Shown: positions 1-8,158 of the stretch, one piece after another
Layout: the number at the start of each line of letters is the position of its first letter
Position numbering within the stretch: position 1 is the stretch's first letter
Source: Leptospira limi
GTDB taxonomy: Bacteria > Spirochaetota > Leptospiria > Leptospirales > Leptospiraceae
Reading direction: 5' to 3'
NCBI RefSeq assembly: GCF_026151395.1
Contig: NZ_JAMQPV010000001.1
Span: 62,001-126,000, forward strand
DNA: 64,000 nucleotides
The notes under the pieces: generated by a model
Told to the model about the DNA's origin: nothing
What the model saw: the letters and a program-made list of their open reading frames with translations, nothing else
Databases searched by the model: none
Made by a program: the position numbers and the translations under genes

Positions 1-134
1 TCGGAAAAACCGTTTGGGTCTTTTTTCCACTCTTCTTTTGCTAAATGCAGAATCTTTAAGGTTTTTTCTCGTTGTTCCTGTTTTGAAATCGGAGTGGGAA
101 GACTACCTCGCACACCAAAAAGAGTTATTTTCAT
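1..134 (-). CDS. MBL-fold metallo-hydrolase, N-terminal part only
   Basis: The gene runs off the left edge; only the first 44 codons are present, read leftward from the ATG at 132-134. The N-terminus begins MKITLFGVRGSLPTP. The FGVRGSxPTP strand is the usual opening of metallo-beta-lactamase-fold hydrolases of the phosphoribosyl cyclic phosphodiesterase-like type. The metal-binding HxHxDH motif would lie beyond the window. It is divergent from trmB, with about 48 bp between the starts. The family call rests only on this short motif. Confidence 0.6.
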   Translation of the reverse strand, partial: MKITLFGVRGSLPTPISKQEQREKTLKILHLAKEEWKKDPNGFS

Positions 135-182
135 CTAGTTCCTTTTAAAAATCCTGACATTAAATCATCGGAAGAAAAGCAA

Positions 183-842
183 TTGTTAGTTAATCCAGAA
201 ATCCAAGAAAAACTTTGGAAGTTTACCATTAGATCTTCCTACAAGTCTGACTATCTCCTGCAACCTAACGAACGCGGGAAAAAAATCGACCTAAAAAATT
301 CTTTCCCTGCTCACACCAAAAACTTTGTTTTGGAGTTAGGTTCTGGTTGGGGTGAAGTTGCCATTGAATTGGCAAAAAATGACCAACAAACAGGTTACCT
401 ACTCATGGAAAAAAAGGTAAACCGCATCATCCACACCGAAAAACAAAGAAAAACGTTAGGTTTGGAAAATATTCGTTATATGACCGTTAACTTCCAATGG
501 TTTTTCGATGAACTCCTTGAGAAAGAAATTTTTGACAAAATCATTATCAATTTTCCCGATCCATGGCCAAAAAAAAAGCATCATAAAAATAGACTGATGC
601 AACCTCATATGATACAACAAATATCTAGTTTGTTAAAACCAGGTGGTGAACTTTTATTTGCGACAGACTATGGTCCCTATGCGAGAAAAACCATCTCCCT
701 ATTTCGAAAATTTCCTGAGTTTTTATGGAAGGACAAAGAATACGAATTTGAGAGGCCTGGATTTCCCATTTCATTTTTTGAGACGGAAAAACGAAATGAA
801 GGGAAACGGATTTATTACTTAAAACGAACCAAACCTTTGTGA
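183..842 (+). CDS. trmB: tRNA (guanine-N7-)-methyltransferase TrmB
   Basis: It makes m7G46 in the tRNA variable loop using S-adenosylmethionine. The 219-residue length is normal for TrmB. Residues 50-59 hold the SAM-binding loop (LELGSGWGE), and residues 124-137 hold the family signature FPDPWPKKKHHKNR, which carries the catalytic aspartate. The start is a TTG, preceded by GGAAGA about 8 bases upstream; no ATG fits the frame. It stands alone, divergent from the partial hydrolase and convergent with the TPR lipoprotein gene. The 76 bases before that gene hold no clear terminator. Confidence 0.93.
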   Translation: MLVNPEIQEKLWKFTIRSSYKSDYLLQPNERGKKIDLKNSFPAHTKNFVLELGSGWGEVAIELAKNDQQTGYLLMEKKVNRIIHTEKQRKTLGLENIRYMTVNFQWFFDELLEKEIFDKIIINFPDPWPKKKHHKNRLMQPHMIQQISSLLKPGGELLFATDYGPYARKTISLFRKFPEFLWKDKEYEFERPGFPISFFETEKRNEGKRIYYLKRTKPL

Positions 843-918
843 TTCGTTTTATAGCATTCCATCCGTCTTTATCGATTTAAGTGTCAGAAAATTGATTTGA
901 GTCGTTTAACCACACACT

Positions 919-3900
919 CTAATCTACAGTCACCGTACTGATTCGCAAACCGTCACGATCACCTTTCCAAGGAACAGGTGTTTTTTCCTTTCCTTTGATG
1001 ATGACCAATTCCTTCGATCTTCCTTCAACTACCAAACCATCCATAGGGTAATAAAAATCACCTTCGATTTGGTATGAATCTTTCCATTTTGAACCACCTT
1101 TCCAAAGATAAGTGGTATTCTCTGTATTCACTAGGAGTGAGTCGGGATTTTTTAAAACAGATCTTACCGATTCTGTTTTGCCGATGGCATATAATTTTGC
1201 TTTTTCAGTGCCTTCGTAGATTTGGCCACCGAGTTGAACCAAACAAGATTCCTCAAGACAACCTAAGAAGTTGGCAGACTCTTTTGTGTCTTTTTTGGCG
1301 ATAGGAAGTGATACTTTAGATTCCTTTTCGTTTGGTACAGATGGATCAAAAACTTGTACTAGAAAGTCTTTTTTAGTATCACGAATCACAAATAGTTTTC
1401 CTTCCCCATTAAGAGAGAATCCAACAAAATCATTTCCATTCCATTCTTCTTGTATTTCTAAATTTGGATTGGTACGAACCAGTTTTCGATTGGGAGATTT
1501 ATCTTTTTCCAGTAAGAGAAAAAATCCATTATTGTCAGCTGACCCTTGTTTTACTTTCCAACCAGCTAATACCTGTTTTTTGAAAGACATCTTTCCTGAT
1601 TCAGGATAAATTTTTGTAGCAGTATCATTGGAAATTCCCACAAGTTCTTTACCCGCCACAAGCAACTGGAATGGAGTAGAAGTGTATTGTTTCCAAACTA
1701 GTTCCTTGGTGATACGGTCATAACCTACAATCGCAGTACCATAATTTACGATAATACGATTTGGGTATACAATCGGAGTCGAAACTGGTGTTCCCGATAA
1801 ATTGAGATCTGTTACATGGAGTGGTTCATCATCTAAAGCATCCGAAGGAAGTAACCTTGCGTATTTTGTTTCACCATATTCACGTAAGATTTTCTCTTTC
1901 ACTGCATTTCGTTTAGACTTAGTTTTCTCTGATGGAGATTGTTTTTGTTTTGCATCCAAGATACGGAATTGGGCAAACATTGCTTCTGCAGATGGTTCTT
2001 CTTTTAAAACACGATCAATGGTTTTTTCAGCTTCATCCAATTTGTTTTCTTTGAAGTAAATGTACGCCAATTGGATTTCACCATCCATAAAATCAGGATC
2101 TGATTTACGAATGGATTCAAGGATTGATTTTGCTTCGTTTGTTAGGTCTTCATTGAAATAAGCAATTGCTAAGTTATAAGAAGAAAGTCCAAATTCAGAA
2201 TCTTTGGCTCTTGCCTTTTCAAATTCATGTTTGGCAGCATCCATTTGGTTCAATTTATAATACGCAAGACCTTTTGCGACATTACTTGGCGCAAAATTTG
2301 GATTAACTAGGATTGCTTTGTCAAATTCACCAATCGCTGCTTCATAATTTTTACGCTTCATGGTAACAAGGCCTAACATGTAATAGGCGTAATAAGAATC
2401 TGGTTTTTCTTTTAAAATGTCATAGAAACCATCTTCGGCACGTTTGAGTTCGCCCTTTTTATAGTAGAAAGAATAAATCCCTTCTTTGAAAGAGATGGCA
2501 TTTTCTTTATTGGATTTTACAGCATTTTCTAAAATGGAGAGGCCTTTTTCCTCCTCCCCTTTTTCTATATAACACTCTGCGATTTTAACAAGGAGAGAAG
2601 CCTTTGGCACCCGGTCGTATGCCTTTTGGTAAGGAGTTACTGCTTCAATGAATTTTTTACGATTAAAAAGTGTATTACCTTCTTTGACTAATGGTAATAT
2701 CTCCGCAAAACGAGAGTTCTCCGAAACAGTTTTTTCAGTTTCAATGAGTTCAGGAATGTCCTTTGTGTATTTTTTGGATTTTTGAATGAACTCGTTTGCT
2801 TTTGTATAATTCTCTTTTGTATTTTCCTCGACAGCTCGTTTGTAGTACAAACTTCCCAATCGATAATCCACTGCTTCATTTCCAGGAAACTTTTTCTTAA
2901 GTCCCATATAGATGGACTCAGCTTCATCCCACTTACTTGCATCCTCTGCAATCCTTCCCAGTGTGATGGCACTAAATGGATCTGTTGCGGAAAGAGTTTC
3001 CAATTTTTTAATGTATTCTTTTTCTTTTTTGGACTCACCCGTTTTTGCATACACACGAGCAAGACCTTGTAAAGCACCTGGGTTGGCATTGTCCAAACGG
3101 TAAGCTTCTAAATAAGAACCTTCTGCTTTTTTGTATTCACTAAACGCAAAGTAACCACGTCCAAAGGCATTTTGAACGGCTGGGTTTTCAGGATTTACAC
3201 CCATTGCTTTGCCATATTCATCAAACGCTTGTTTGCGTTTTCCTTGGCGTAAAAAAGTATCTCCACTTGCTATGAATTTTTGTGATTCTGCTAAGACTTT
3301 CGCTTTTCGAATGTCTTCTTTTTTTGCTTTTGGATGTGTTTCCGCTTTTTTTAAAACATCTAATGCTTCATCAAAACGACCAGAATCAATCAAAACATAG
3401 GCCAAATTCATTTTTGGTTCAATAAAGTTTGGATCCCAAGCGGATGCATCCTGGAAACTAAGTGTTGCTTTTTTTACTTCACCCCATTTCCACTCACATA
3501 TCCCTTGTTTGTTGCGAATCTCAGCGTTTTTAGGAACTTTTTGTAAGGCTTGTCTGGAAGTTTTTAAACAATCTGAATAATTGTGTGTTTGAATGAGAAC
3601 GTTACAAAGACCAACGTACGCATTAGCATTTGTATCAGAGAGGGAGATAGATTTTTTAAAACTCTCTTCACTCTCTTTTAATTTTCCATTTAATAATTGT
3701 GCGTTCCCTAAAAAGGACCATACCGAAGCATTTTGAGGCTGTAATTCCGAAGCTTTTTTGAATTCGTTAGTTGCTTCTGTATAATTTTTTTTGTTTAAAA
3801 AATCATTTCCTCTTTGGATGAGAGAAGCAATTTTAGTGGAAAGTTTTGCGTCTTTTGCAGACTTAAGTTCTGGATTTAATTTTTCAGCTTTTGCAAAATA

Positions 3901-4512
3901 ACTCTCAGCTTCATCATATCGTTTTAGTTCTAAACAAACATCACCTAATTGATTGAGTAATTCAATCGGATATGGGAAATCTTTTTTATCTTCTAATGAC
4001 TTTAAAGTGACCAAACTTTCTTGGTAACGACCTAAGTTTTTTAATAAAAGTCCGGTTTTGTATGTGTAAATGGATTCTTCTGGTTTTAGTTTATTGAGAG
4101 TTTGGTACGTATTGAGTGCAGCTTCATTTTCACCTAAAGTGGACTGAACTGTTCCCAGTCCGATAAGGATTTTCTCATTTTGAGGGTCTAAATTATTCCC
4201 TTTTTCATACGCAGATTTGGCATTTTCATATTCACCTAACTGGTAATAGGATGCACCAAGTAATGCATATCCTTCCACAAGTTCAAAAGTTTGGATCGAA
4301 GATTTTGCTTTTTCTAAGGCAACATCAATGTTTCCTTTTTGGAATTCATTACTTCCATCAGCGATAAGAGTTCTAGCTTCTTCGATTTTTTGTCGATCCG
4401 TTGCATTTGATTTTTCGACAACAGAATCTTTTACAGTGACAGACTGGAAATCACGAGAACGACAGCCAATAAACGTGATGAGTAAAACGGATACAACAAT
4501 CAATTGTTTCAT
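919..4512 (-). CDS. Large TPR lipoprotein with C-terminal beta-propeller-like domain
   Basis: The 1197-residue protein has a lipoprotein signal peptide ending in ITFIGC (Cys17). About 20 or more tetratricopeptide repeats fill roughly residues 35-880, with typical A-LG-Y..GeyenA spacing. The last 290 residues are beta-rich with blade-like pieces (for example LSGTPVSTPIVYPNRIIV) that resemble a PQQ/WD-type propeller. It is the third gene of a minus-strand operon after the FecR and PEGA lipoproteins; its ATG overlaps the PEGA gene stop by 4 bases. TPRs suggest a scaffold for an envelope complex. The substrate or partner is unknown. Confidence 0.8.
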   Translation of the reverse strand: MKQLIVVSVLLITFIGCRSRDFQSVTVKDSVVEKSNATDRQKIEEARTLIADGSNEFQKGNIDVALEKAKSSIQTFELVEGYALLGASYYQLGEYENAKSAYEKGNNLDPQNEKILIGLGTVQSTLGENEAALNTYQTLNKLKPEESIYTYKTGLLLKNLGRYQESLVTLKSLEDKKDFPYPIELLNQLGDVCLELKRYDEAESYFAKAEKLNPELKSAKDAKLSTKIASLIQRGNDFLNKKNYTEATNEFKKASELQPQNASVWSFLGNAQLLNGKLKESEESFKKSISLSDTNANAYVGLCNVLIQTHNYSDCLKTSRQALQKVPKNAEIRNKQGICEWKWGEVKKATLSFQDASAWDPNFIEPKMNLAYVLIDSGRFDEALDVLKKAETHPKAKKEDIRKAKVLAESQKFIASGDTFLRQGKRKQAFDEYGKAMGVNPENPAVQNAFGRGYFAFSEYKKAEGSYLEAYRLDNANPGALQGLARVYAKTGESKKEKEYIKKLETLSATDPFSAITLGRIAEDASKWDEAESIYMGLKKKFPGNEAVDYRLGSLYYKRAVEENTKENYTKANEFIQKSKKYTKDIPELIETEKTVSENSRFAEILPLVKEGNTLFNRKKFIEAVTPYQKAYDRVPKASLLVKIAECYIEKGEEEKGLSILENAVKSNKENAISFKEGIYSFYYKKGELKRAEDGFYDILKEKPDSYYAYYMLGLVTMKRKNYEAAIGEFDKAILVNPNFAPSNVAKGLAYYKLNQMDAAKHEFEKARAKDSEFGLSSYNLAIAYFNEDLTNEAKSILESIRKSDPDFMDGEIQLAYIYFKENKLDEAEKTIDRVLKEEPSAEAMFAQFRILDAKQKQSPSEKTKSKRNAVKEKILREYGETKYARLLPSDALDDEPLHVTDLNLSGTPVSTPIVYPNRIIVNYGTAIVGYDRITKELVWKQYTSTPFQLLVAGKELVGISNDTATKIYPESGKMSFKKQVLAGWKVKQGSADNNGFFLLLEKDKSPNRKLVRTNPNLEIQEEWNGNDFVGFSLNGEGKLFVIRDTKKDFLVQVFDPSVPNEKESKVSLPIAKKDTKESANFLGCLEESCLVQLGGQIYEGTEKAKLYAIGKTESVRSVLKNPDSLLVNTENTTYLWKGGSKWKDSYQIEGDFYYPMDGLVVEGRSKELVIIKGKEKTPVPWKGDRDGLRISTVTVD

Positions 4513-6122
4513 TTTTGGAACCTTTGTTCAAACTTAACCATGTCTGGGTACTGGATTTTTAATCCTCTGAGTGGGACTCCCACCAAAGGGGCATTATGTG
4601 GAGTGAGAACACCTAAATTCCAAAATGATTCAAAATTCCAAGGAAATTCCTCAACCATTTTGTTACCCAAATACAAACGTATCATTTTTTTCTCAATATC
4701 AGTTGTGAACTTTATGCTACGGCCTTTGAGTTCATCTTCCTTATTCCATCGATATGAGGAACGAACTGGTGCTTCTGATTCAGATTGTGAGAACTTCACG
4801 ATATGAAAATCAGTTTGGTCTACATACACTAAAATCGAATTTTGAGAATGGTCATGGATTGAAAGCCCAAGCGCACCATTGTATTCTTTTTTTAAATCTA
4901 GTATGAGTTCAACTTCAAGGTAATCAGGAATGAGGTCTTCGGAAAAAACTCCATACCAACCCTTCGGTAACTCTTTGTTTTTTGCAAATGTCAATTTGCC
5001 TGGAAATGTTGCAGAGAAGTTAGGTGAAGGTGTTGACAGGTTCCAAAATTCTTCAGATTCCCAACCCACTCCATCTTCCAAAGAAATTGGTAAAGCAATT
5101 GATGTAATTTGTTTTGGTCGAATTTTGATTCCTGCCTTTGCATATTCAAAATGGGAGTCGGTAGTGGTACGAATGAATTGGACCGGATAACTTCCGTAAG
5201 GAACTCCCGATTCAGCGTATTGTGTTTTACCTTTTTTTTGGCCATCAATGACAACATCAAGCCCAGGAGGGAAACTAGAAACAACGACAGTTCCTTGGGA
5301 AATATCATCATTCCATTCTTGGAATACTCTTGTTGTTTTCCCAGCTCGTACTAATATATTCCGTTTTACTTGGTCTTTACCAGGTTTTGCAAATGAAAGT
5401 ATATGTTTACCGTTGATCAGTGTGTAATTGAGTAAAGGTGCTTTTCCCACTTCGACTCCATCCAGATAAATGGTTGTGCCGGGAGATGTGGAGAAAACAG
5501 AAACTTTCCCTTGCAAGGAAGCTGTAAAATAATTTCGTAATTCATCAACAGAAGGAGAAGAAACCTCTAGAAAATAAGCAGGGACAAACTCGGTTAAAGG
5601 GAGGAGGTGTTTTTTTCCATGAAAGACATCGAAGGATTTTGTTGATTTGGCTTTTGGTTCTTTTTCTTCTTGGTAAACAAAAACCGCCTTACCGAAGTTT
5701 TGCGAAAGAACAGGGTCTTTGTATTGGACGTCCACTGTCATTCGATCCACTGATTTGGAAAGGCTCAGTTCCAGAATGATATCGATATCATTCGATTCGA
5801 AAAACTTGGTATCTTGTTTGATCGGGGCTTTTTGGTATACACCCAATTTGGAATGAGGGAAAAGGATTTTTTCTTCTAATAGAGCTAAGTCAGATGGAGA
5901 AAACCCCTCTGGAATTTGTTTCCAGAGGAGAGTGAAACTTGGGGTTGATTTATTTACCAGTCGTTCTCTGTAATCTCTACCCGAAGGAAGGGGTTCAGAC
6001 TCTCCAAGATCTGGAGTGACAAACTTAGGTTTTGTAAAACTTCGATTGAGTGTTTCGATCTTTGTGACCGAAGAACAATAACCGACTAAAAAACAAAGGA
6101 CCGGTAAATAAACATATCTCAT
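4509..6122 (-). CDS. PEGA-domain lipoprotein
   Basis: The 537-residue protein has a short signal peptide with lipobox VGYC (Cys16). Two PEGA repeats are visible at about residues 200-265 (TTIYLDGVEVGKAPL) and 272-340 (LDVVIDGQKKGKTQY). PEGA domains are surface or periplasmic beta-sandwiches often linked to S-layer or envelope proteins. The last 180 residues are beta-rich and could be a concanavalin-like sandwich, but no catalytic motif is seen. Its start overlaps the end of the FecR gene and its stop overlaps the start of the TPR gene, so the three are probably translated together. Confidence 0.8.
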   Translation of the reverse strand: MRYVYLPVLCFLVGYCSSVTKIETLNRSFTKPKFVTPDLGESEPLPSGRDYRERLVNKSTPSFTLLWKQIPEGFSPSDLALLEEKILFPHSKLGVYQKAPIKQDTKFFESNDIDIILELSLSKSVDRMTVDVQYKDPVLSQNFGKAVFVYQEEKEPKAKSTKSFDVFHGKKHLLPLTEFVPAYFLEVSSPSVDELRNYFTASLQGKVSVFSTSPGTTIYLDGVEVGKAPLLNYTLINGKHILSFAKPGKDQVKRNILVRAGKTTRVFQEWNDDISQGTVVVSSFPPGLDVVIDGQKKGKTQYAESGVPYGSYPVQFIRTTTDSHFEYAKAGIKIRPKQITSIALPISLEDGVGWESEEFWNLSTPSPNFSATFPGKLTFAKNKELPKGWYGVFSEDLIPDYLEVELILDLKKEYNGALGLSIHDHSQNSILVYVDQTDFHIVKFSQSESEAPVRSSYRWNKEDELKGRSIKFTTDIEKKMIRLYLGNKMVEEFPWNFESFWNLGVLTPHNAPLVGVPLRGLKIQYPDMVKFEQRFQK

Positions 6123-7090
6123 TTCGTCTTATCAAAACTCTCTTTAGGAGCTAATTTTAGTGAATCTTTTTGCACATCTTTTTTAATGTATTTAGAATCT
6201 TCAATTGATTTTGCAGTAGTGATCACTTCATCTGACTTTGATTTGGTGATTTCACGAGTTTTTGCTGCTTTTTCTAATTCTTCGACAGAAGAACCTAGAT
6301 TCATCTTTTGAAGTTCTTCATTGTTTGATTTGAGTTCATTTGCAAGAGACTCAAACTGTAACATTTTTGTGTTTTCAAACACTAACATTTCTTTCATTTC
6401 ACCTAAGGATTGTTTGTCCATTGGTTTGATCATTTTATCAGAAAGTTTTGTGTCAGAAGCCACTTCAGCTGACTTTTGTTTGTCGACTACGATTTCATTA
6501 TCAGAGTTTGATTTACGGATCGCAACCGCACCATCAAGAACCGTATACTTTACAACACAGTTTGAGGATCCGCATGCTACGTTTCCACCTTTAGCAGAAG
6601 GATTTTCTACATTGGTAAGGAAGATCGTTCCACGAACACCCGCGATAGAAGTTGGAGTCACAACACTGAAAGACTCTGTTTTTCTTTCTTTACGAAGAAC
6701 AGTTACTAGTTTTCCGTATTGCATGTTTACTTCTGTTTCACGTGTTCCATCGTTTGCAGCAAATGCTTGGCTTACGCTAAGGGAAGTATTTTTGTTTAGT
6801 TTGAGAACACCGTCTTCACCTACCAAAAGTTCAACAGATCCATTTTCACCTGTAACAATTGTGTCTTGTGAAGTCAATGTATCACCTAAGCTTGGTTTGA
6901 TTTGCCCATTTTCTCTTAATACGACTACATCACCTTTTACAAAGGCAATGATCACATTACTAGCTGGTTGGTTTTTATCTGTAACGTTTGTTACAGTCTC
7001 TTTTGAGTCTTTTTGGCAAGCTACGGCAAACATGGCAAAAATCGCCACAAATCCCAAAACCGACAATTTTTGTATGATTGTACGTTTCAT
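6119..7090 (-). CDS. FecR-domain lipoprotein
   Basis: The start is set at the ATG at 7088-7090, because a strong ribosome site (GGAGGAAGG) sits just upstream and the product then begins with a proper lipoprotein signal (MKRTIIQ...FAVAC, Cys25). A reading 32 codons longer is open but has no such signal. Residues about 45-170 match a FecR domain: a DTLTSQDTIVTGENGSVEL stretch, a beta-helix-like core, and a GVRGTIF segment. The rest is Lys/Glu-rich helix. FecR domains are often periplasmic ligand or sigma-regulator modules, but no FecI-like sigma gene is adjacent. It heads the FecR-PEGA-TPR lipoprotein operon. Confidence 0.82.
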   Translation of the reverse strand: MKRTIIQKLSVLGFVAIFAMFAVACQKDSKETVTNVTDKNQPASNVIIAFVKGDVVVLRENGQIKPSLGDTLTSQDTIVTGENGSVELLVGEDGVLKLNKNTSLSVSQAFAANDGTRETEVNMQYGKLVTVLRKERKTESFSVVTPTSIAGVRGTIFLTNVENPSAKGGNVACGSSNCVVKYTVLDGAVAIRKSNSDNEIVVDKQKSAEVASDTKLSDKMIKPMDKQSLGEMKEMLVFENTKMLQFESLANELKSNNEELQKMNLGSSVEELEKAAKTREITKSKSDEVITTAKSIEDSKYIKKDVQKDSLKLAPKESFDKTK

Positions 7091-7155
7091 ATTCCTTCCT
7101 CCGGAAATAACATTCTTAAAATAGATAACAACTGAAGCCTTGGCAACTCTTTTCC

Positions 7156-8109
7156 CTAATATCTTTTTGTGACAGCTTTTGACCAATGGTCCCTGCGGGT
7201 CACACGGTAGGGGTTCTCCAAACTTTCGATCATGGATTCGAGGCTCTTTTTTCGGGTTTCGTCCATGGTTTCATTCATGTATTTACGCATTGGACACTCA
7301 GAACCCAGTTCACAGCAATAAATTTCCTGACAACTTTCCTTAACTTTGCGTAATTCAGGAAAACTCTCCCAAAGTTCGTTTGGAGTGAGGTGTAAAATCC
7401 CCCATTCTTTGACGCCTGGGGAGTCGATGAGGACGGTATTACCCTCCAAAAAGAGAGCAAAGGAATTGGTGGTGGTGTGTTTTCCTTTTTTTGTAGAACC
7501 ACTTACCAAATTGGTTCGTTGGACGGTTTTTTGGTGGAGGTGGTTCATGAGCGTGGATTTGCCCACACCTGAGTTTCCACAGAGGAACGTACGTTTGCCT
7601 TTAATTTTTTCCCATAGAGGTAGGATCGATTCTTCCGAAAGTAGGGATACACTCATGACATCATAACCTAACTCTCTATAGTAGGTTTCTCTATCTGTAA
7701 TCTCTTCTTCAGAAACAAGATCCTTTTTTGTAAAAATGATCAGAGGTGGAATTTCTGTATGGTAGGAAGCTGCAAGAAGCCTGTCAATAAACCCTGGTTT
7801 TGTTTCTGGGTCTTTACAAGAAGCAAGGATGGCCAATTGGTCTAAGTTGGCACATAACACATGACTGTCGCCTTTATCACTTTTGCGAGTGAGGTAGTTT
7901 TTACGTTCCAATCGTTCTGAGATGACCCACTCTTCCCCCGACGATTTTTCAGCAAGGATCATGTCACCCACCACGAAGGGATGGCGTTCGTTTGAATTTT
8001 TGAGGCGAAGTTTTCCTTTGAGTACAGCTAGGGCATAAGAAGTGGCCTCTGAATAAATTTCATAATAGGCACCAAAGATACGAGCGATTGTAAATAGTTC
8101 TTTACCCAA
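7156..8109 (-). CDS. rsgA: Ribosome small-subunit-dependent GTPase RsgA
   Basis: RsgA is a circularly permuted GTPase that checks late 30S subunit maturation. An OB-fold fills about residues 10-70, then come the G4 motif (TKKD, 127-130), the P-loop GNSGVGKS (178-185) and G3 DSPG (229-232). The C-terminal zinc site is unusual: the normal C-x4-C-x-H-x5-C reads Cys260, Cys265, then Glu where His is expected, with an extra Cys266 and Cys272. The start is a TTG at 8107-8109 with only weak upstream pairing. It is divergent from the histidine kinase gene and ends 65 bp before the FecR operon start. Confidence 0.92.
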   Translation of the reverse strand: MGKELFTIARIFGAYYEIYSEATSYALAVLKGKLRLKNSNERHPFVVGDMILAEKSSGEEWVISERLERKNYLTRKSDKGDSHVLCANLDQLAILASCKDPETKPGFIDRLLAASYHTEIPPLIIFTKKDLVSEEEITDRETYYRELGYDVMSVSLLSEESILPLWEKIKGKRTFLCGNSGVGKSTLMNHLHQKTVQRTNLVSGSTKKGKHTTTNSFALFLEGNTVLIDSPGVKEWGILHLTPNELWESFPELRKVKESCQEIYCCELGSECPMRKYMNETMDETRKKSLESMIESLENPYRVTRRDHWSKAVTKRY

Positions 8110-8142
8110 GTGGATTCAACACCAAAATATTCTAGTTCGTAC

Positions 8143-8154
8143 ATTGTATACAAT
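8143..8154. promoter_or_regulatory. 12-bp perfect palindrome in divergent rsgA/kinase region
   Basis: ATTGTATACAAT is a perfect 12-bp palindrome located 34 bp upstream of the rsgA start and 5 bp upstream of the probable kinase ATG. This is where a dimeric regulator could bind. It may also include -10-like elements (TATACA/TATACT types). No cognate regulator is identified. Confidence 0.3.
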
Positions 8155-8158
8155 CGAC

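Noticed and set aside
6321..7124. 267-codon plus-strand open frame across the FecR gene
   Set aside because: Shadow of the FecR lipoprotein gene; the minus frame has the lipobox, domain and ribosome site.
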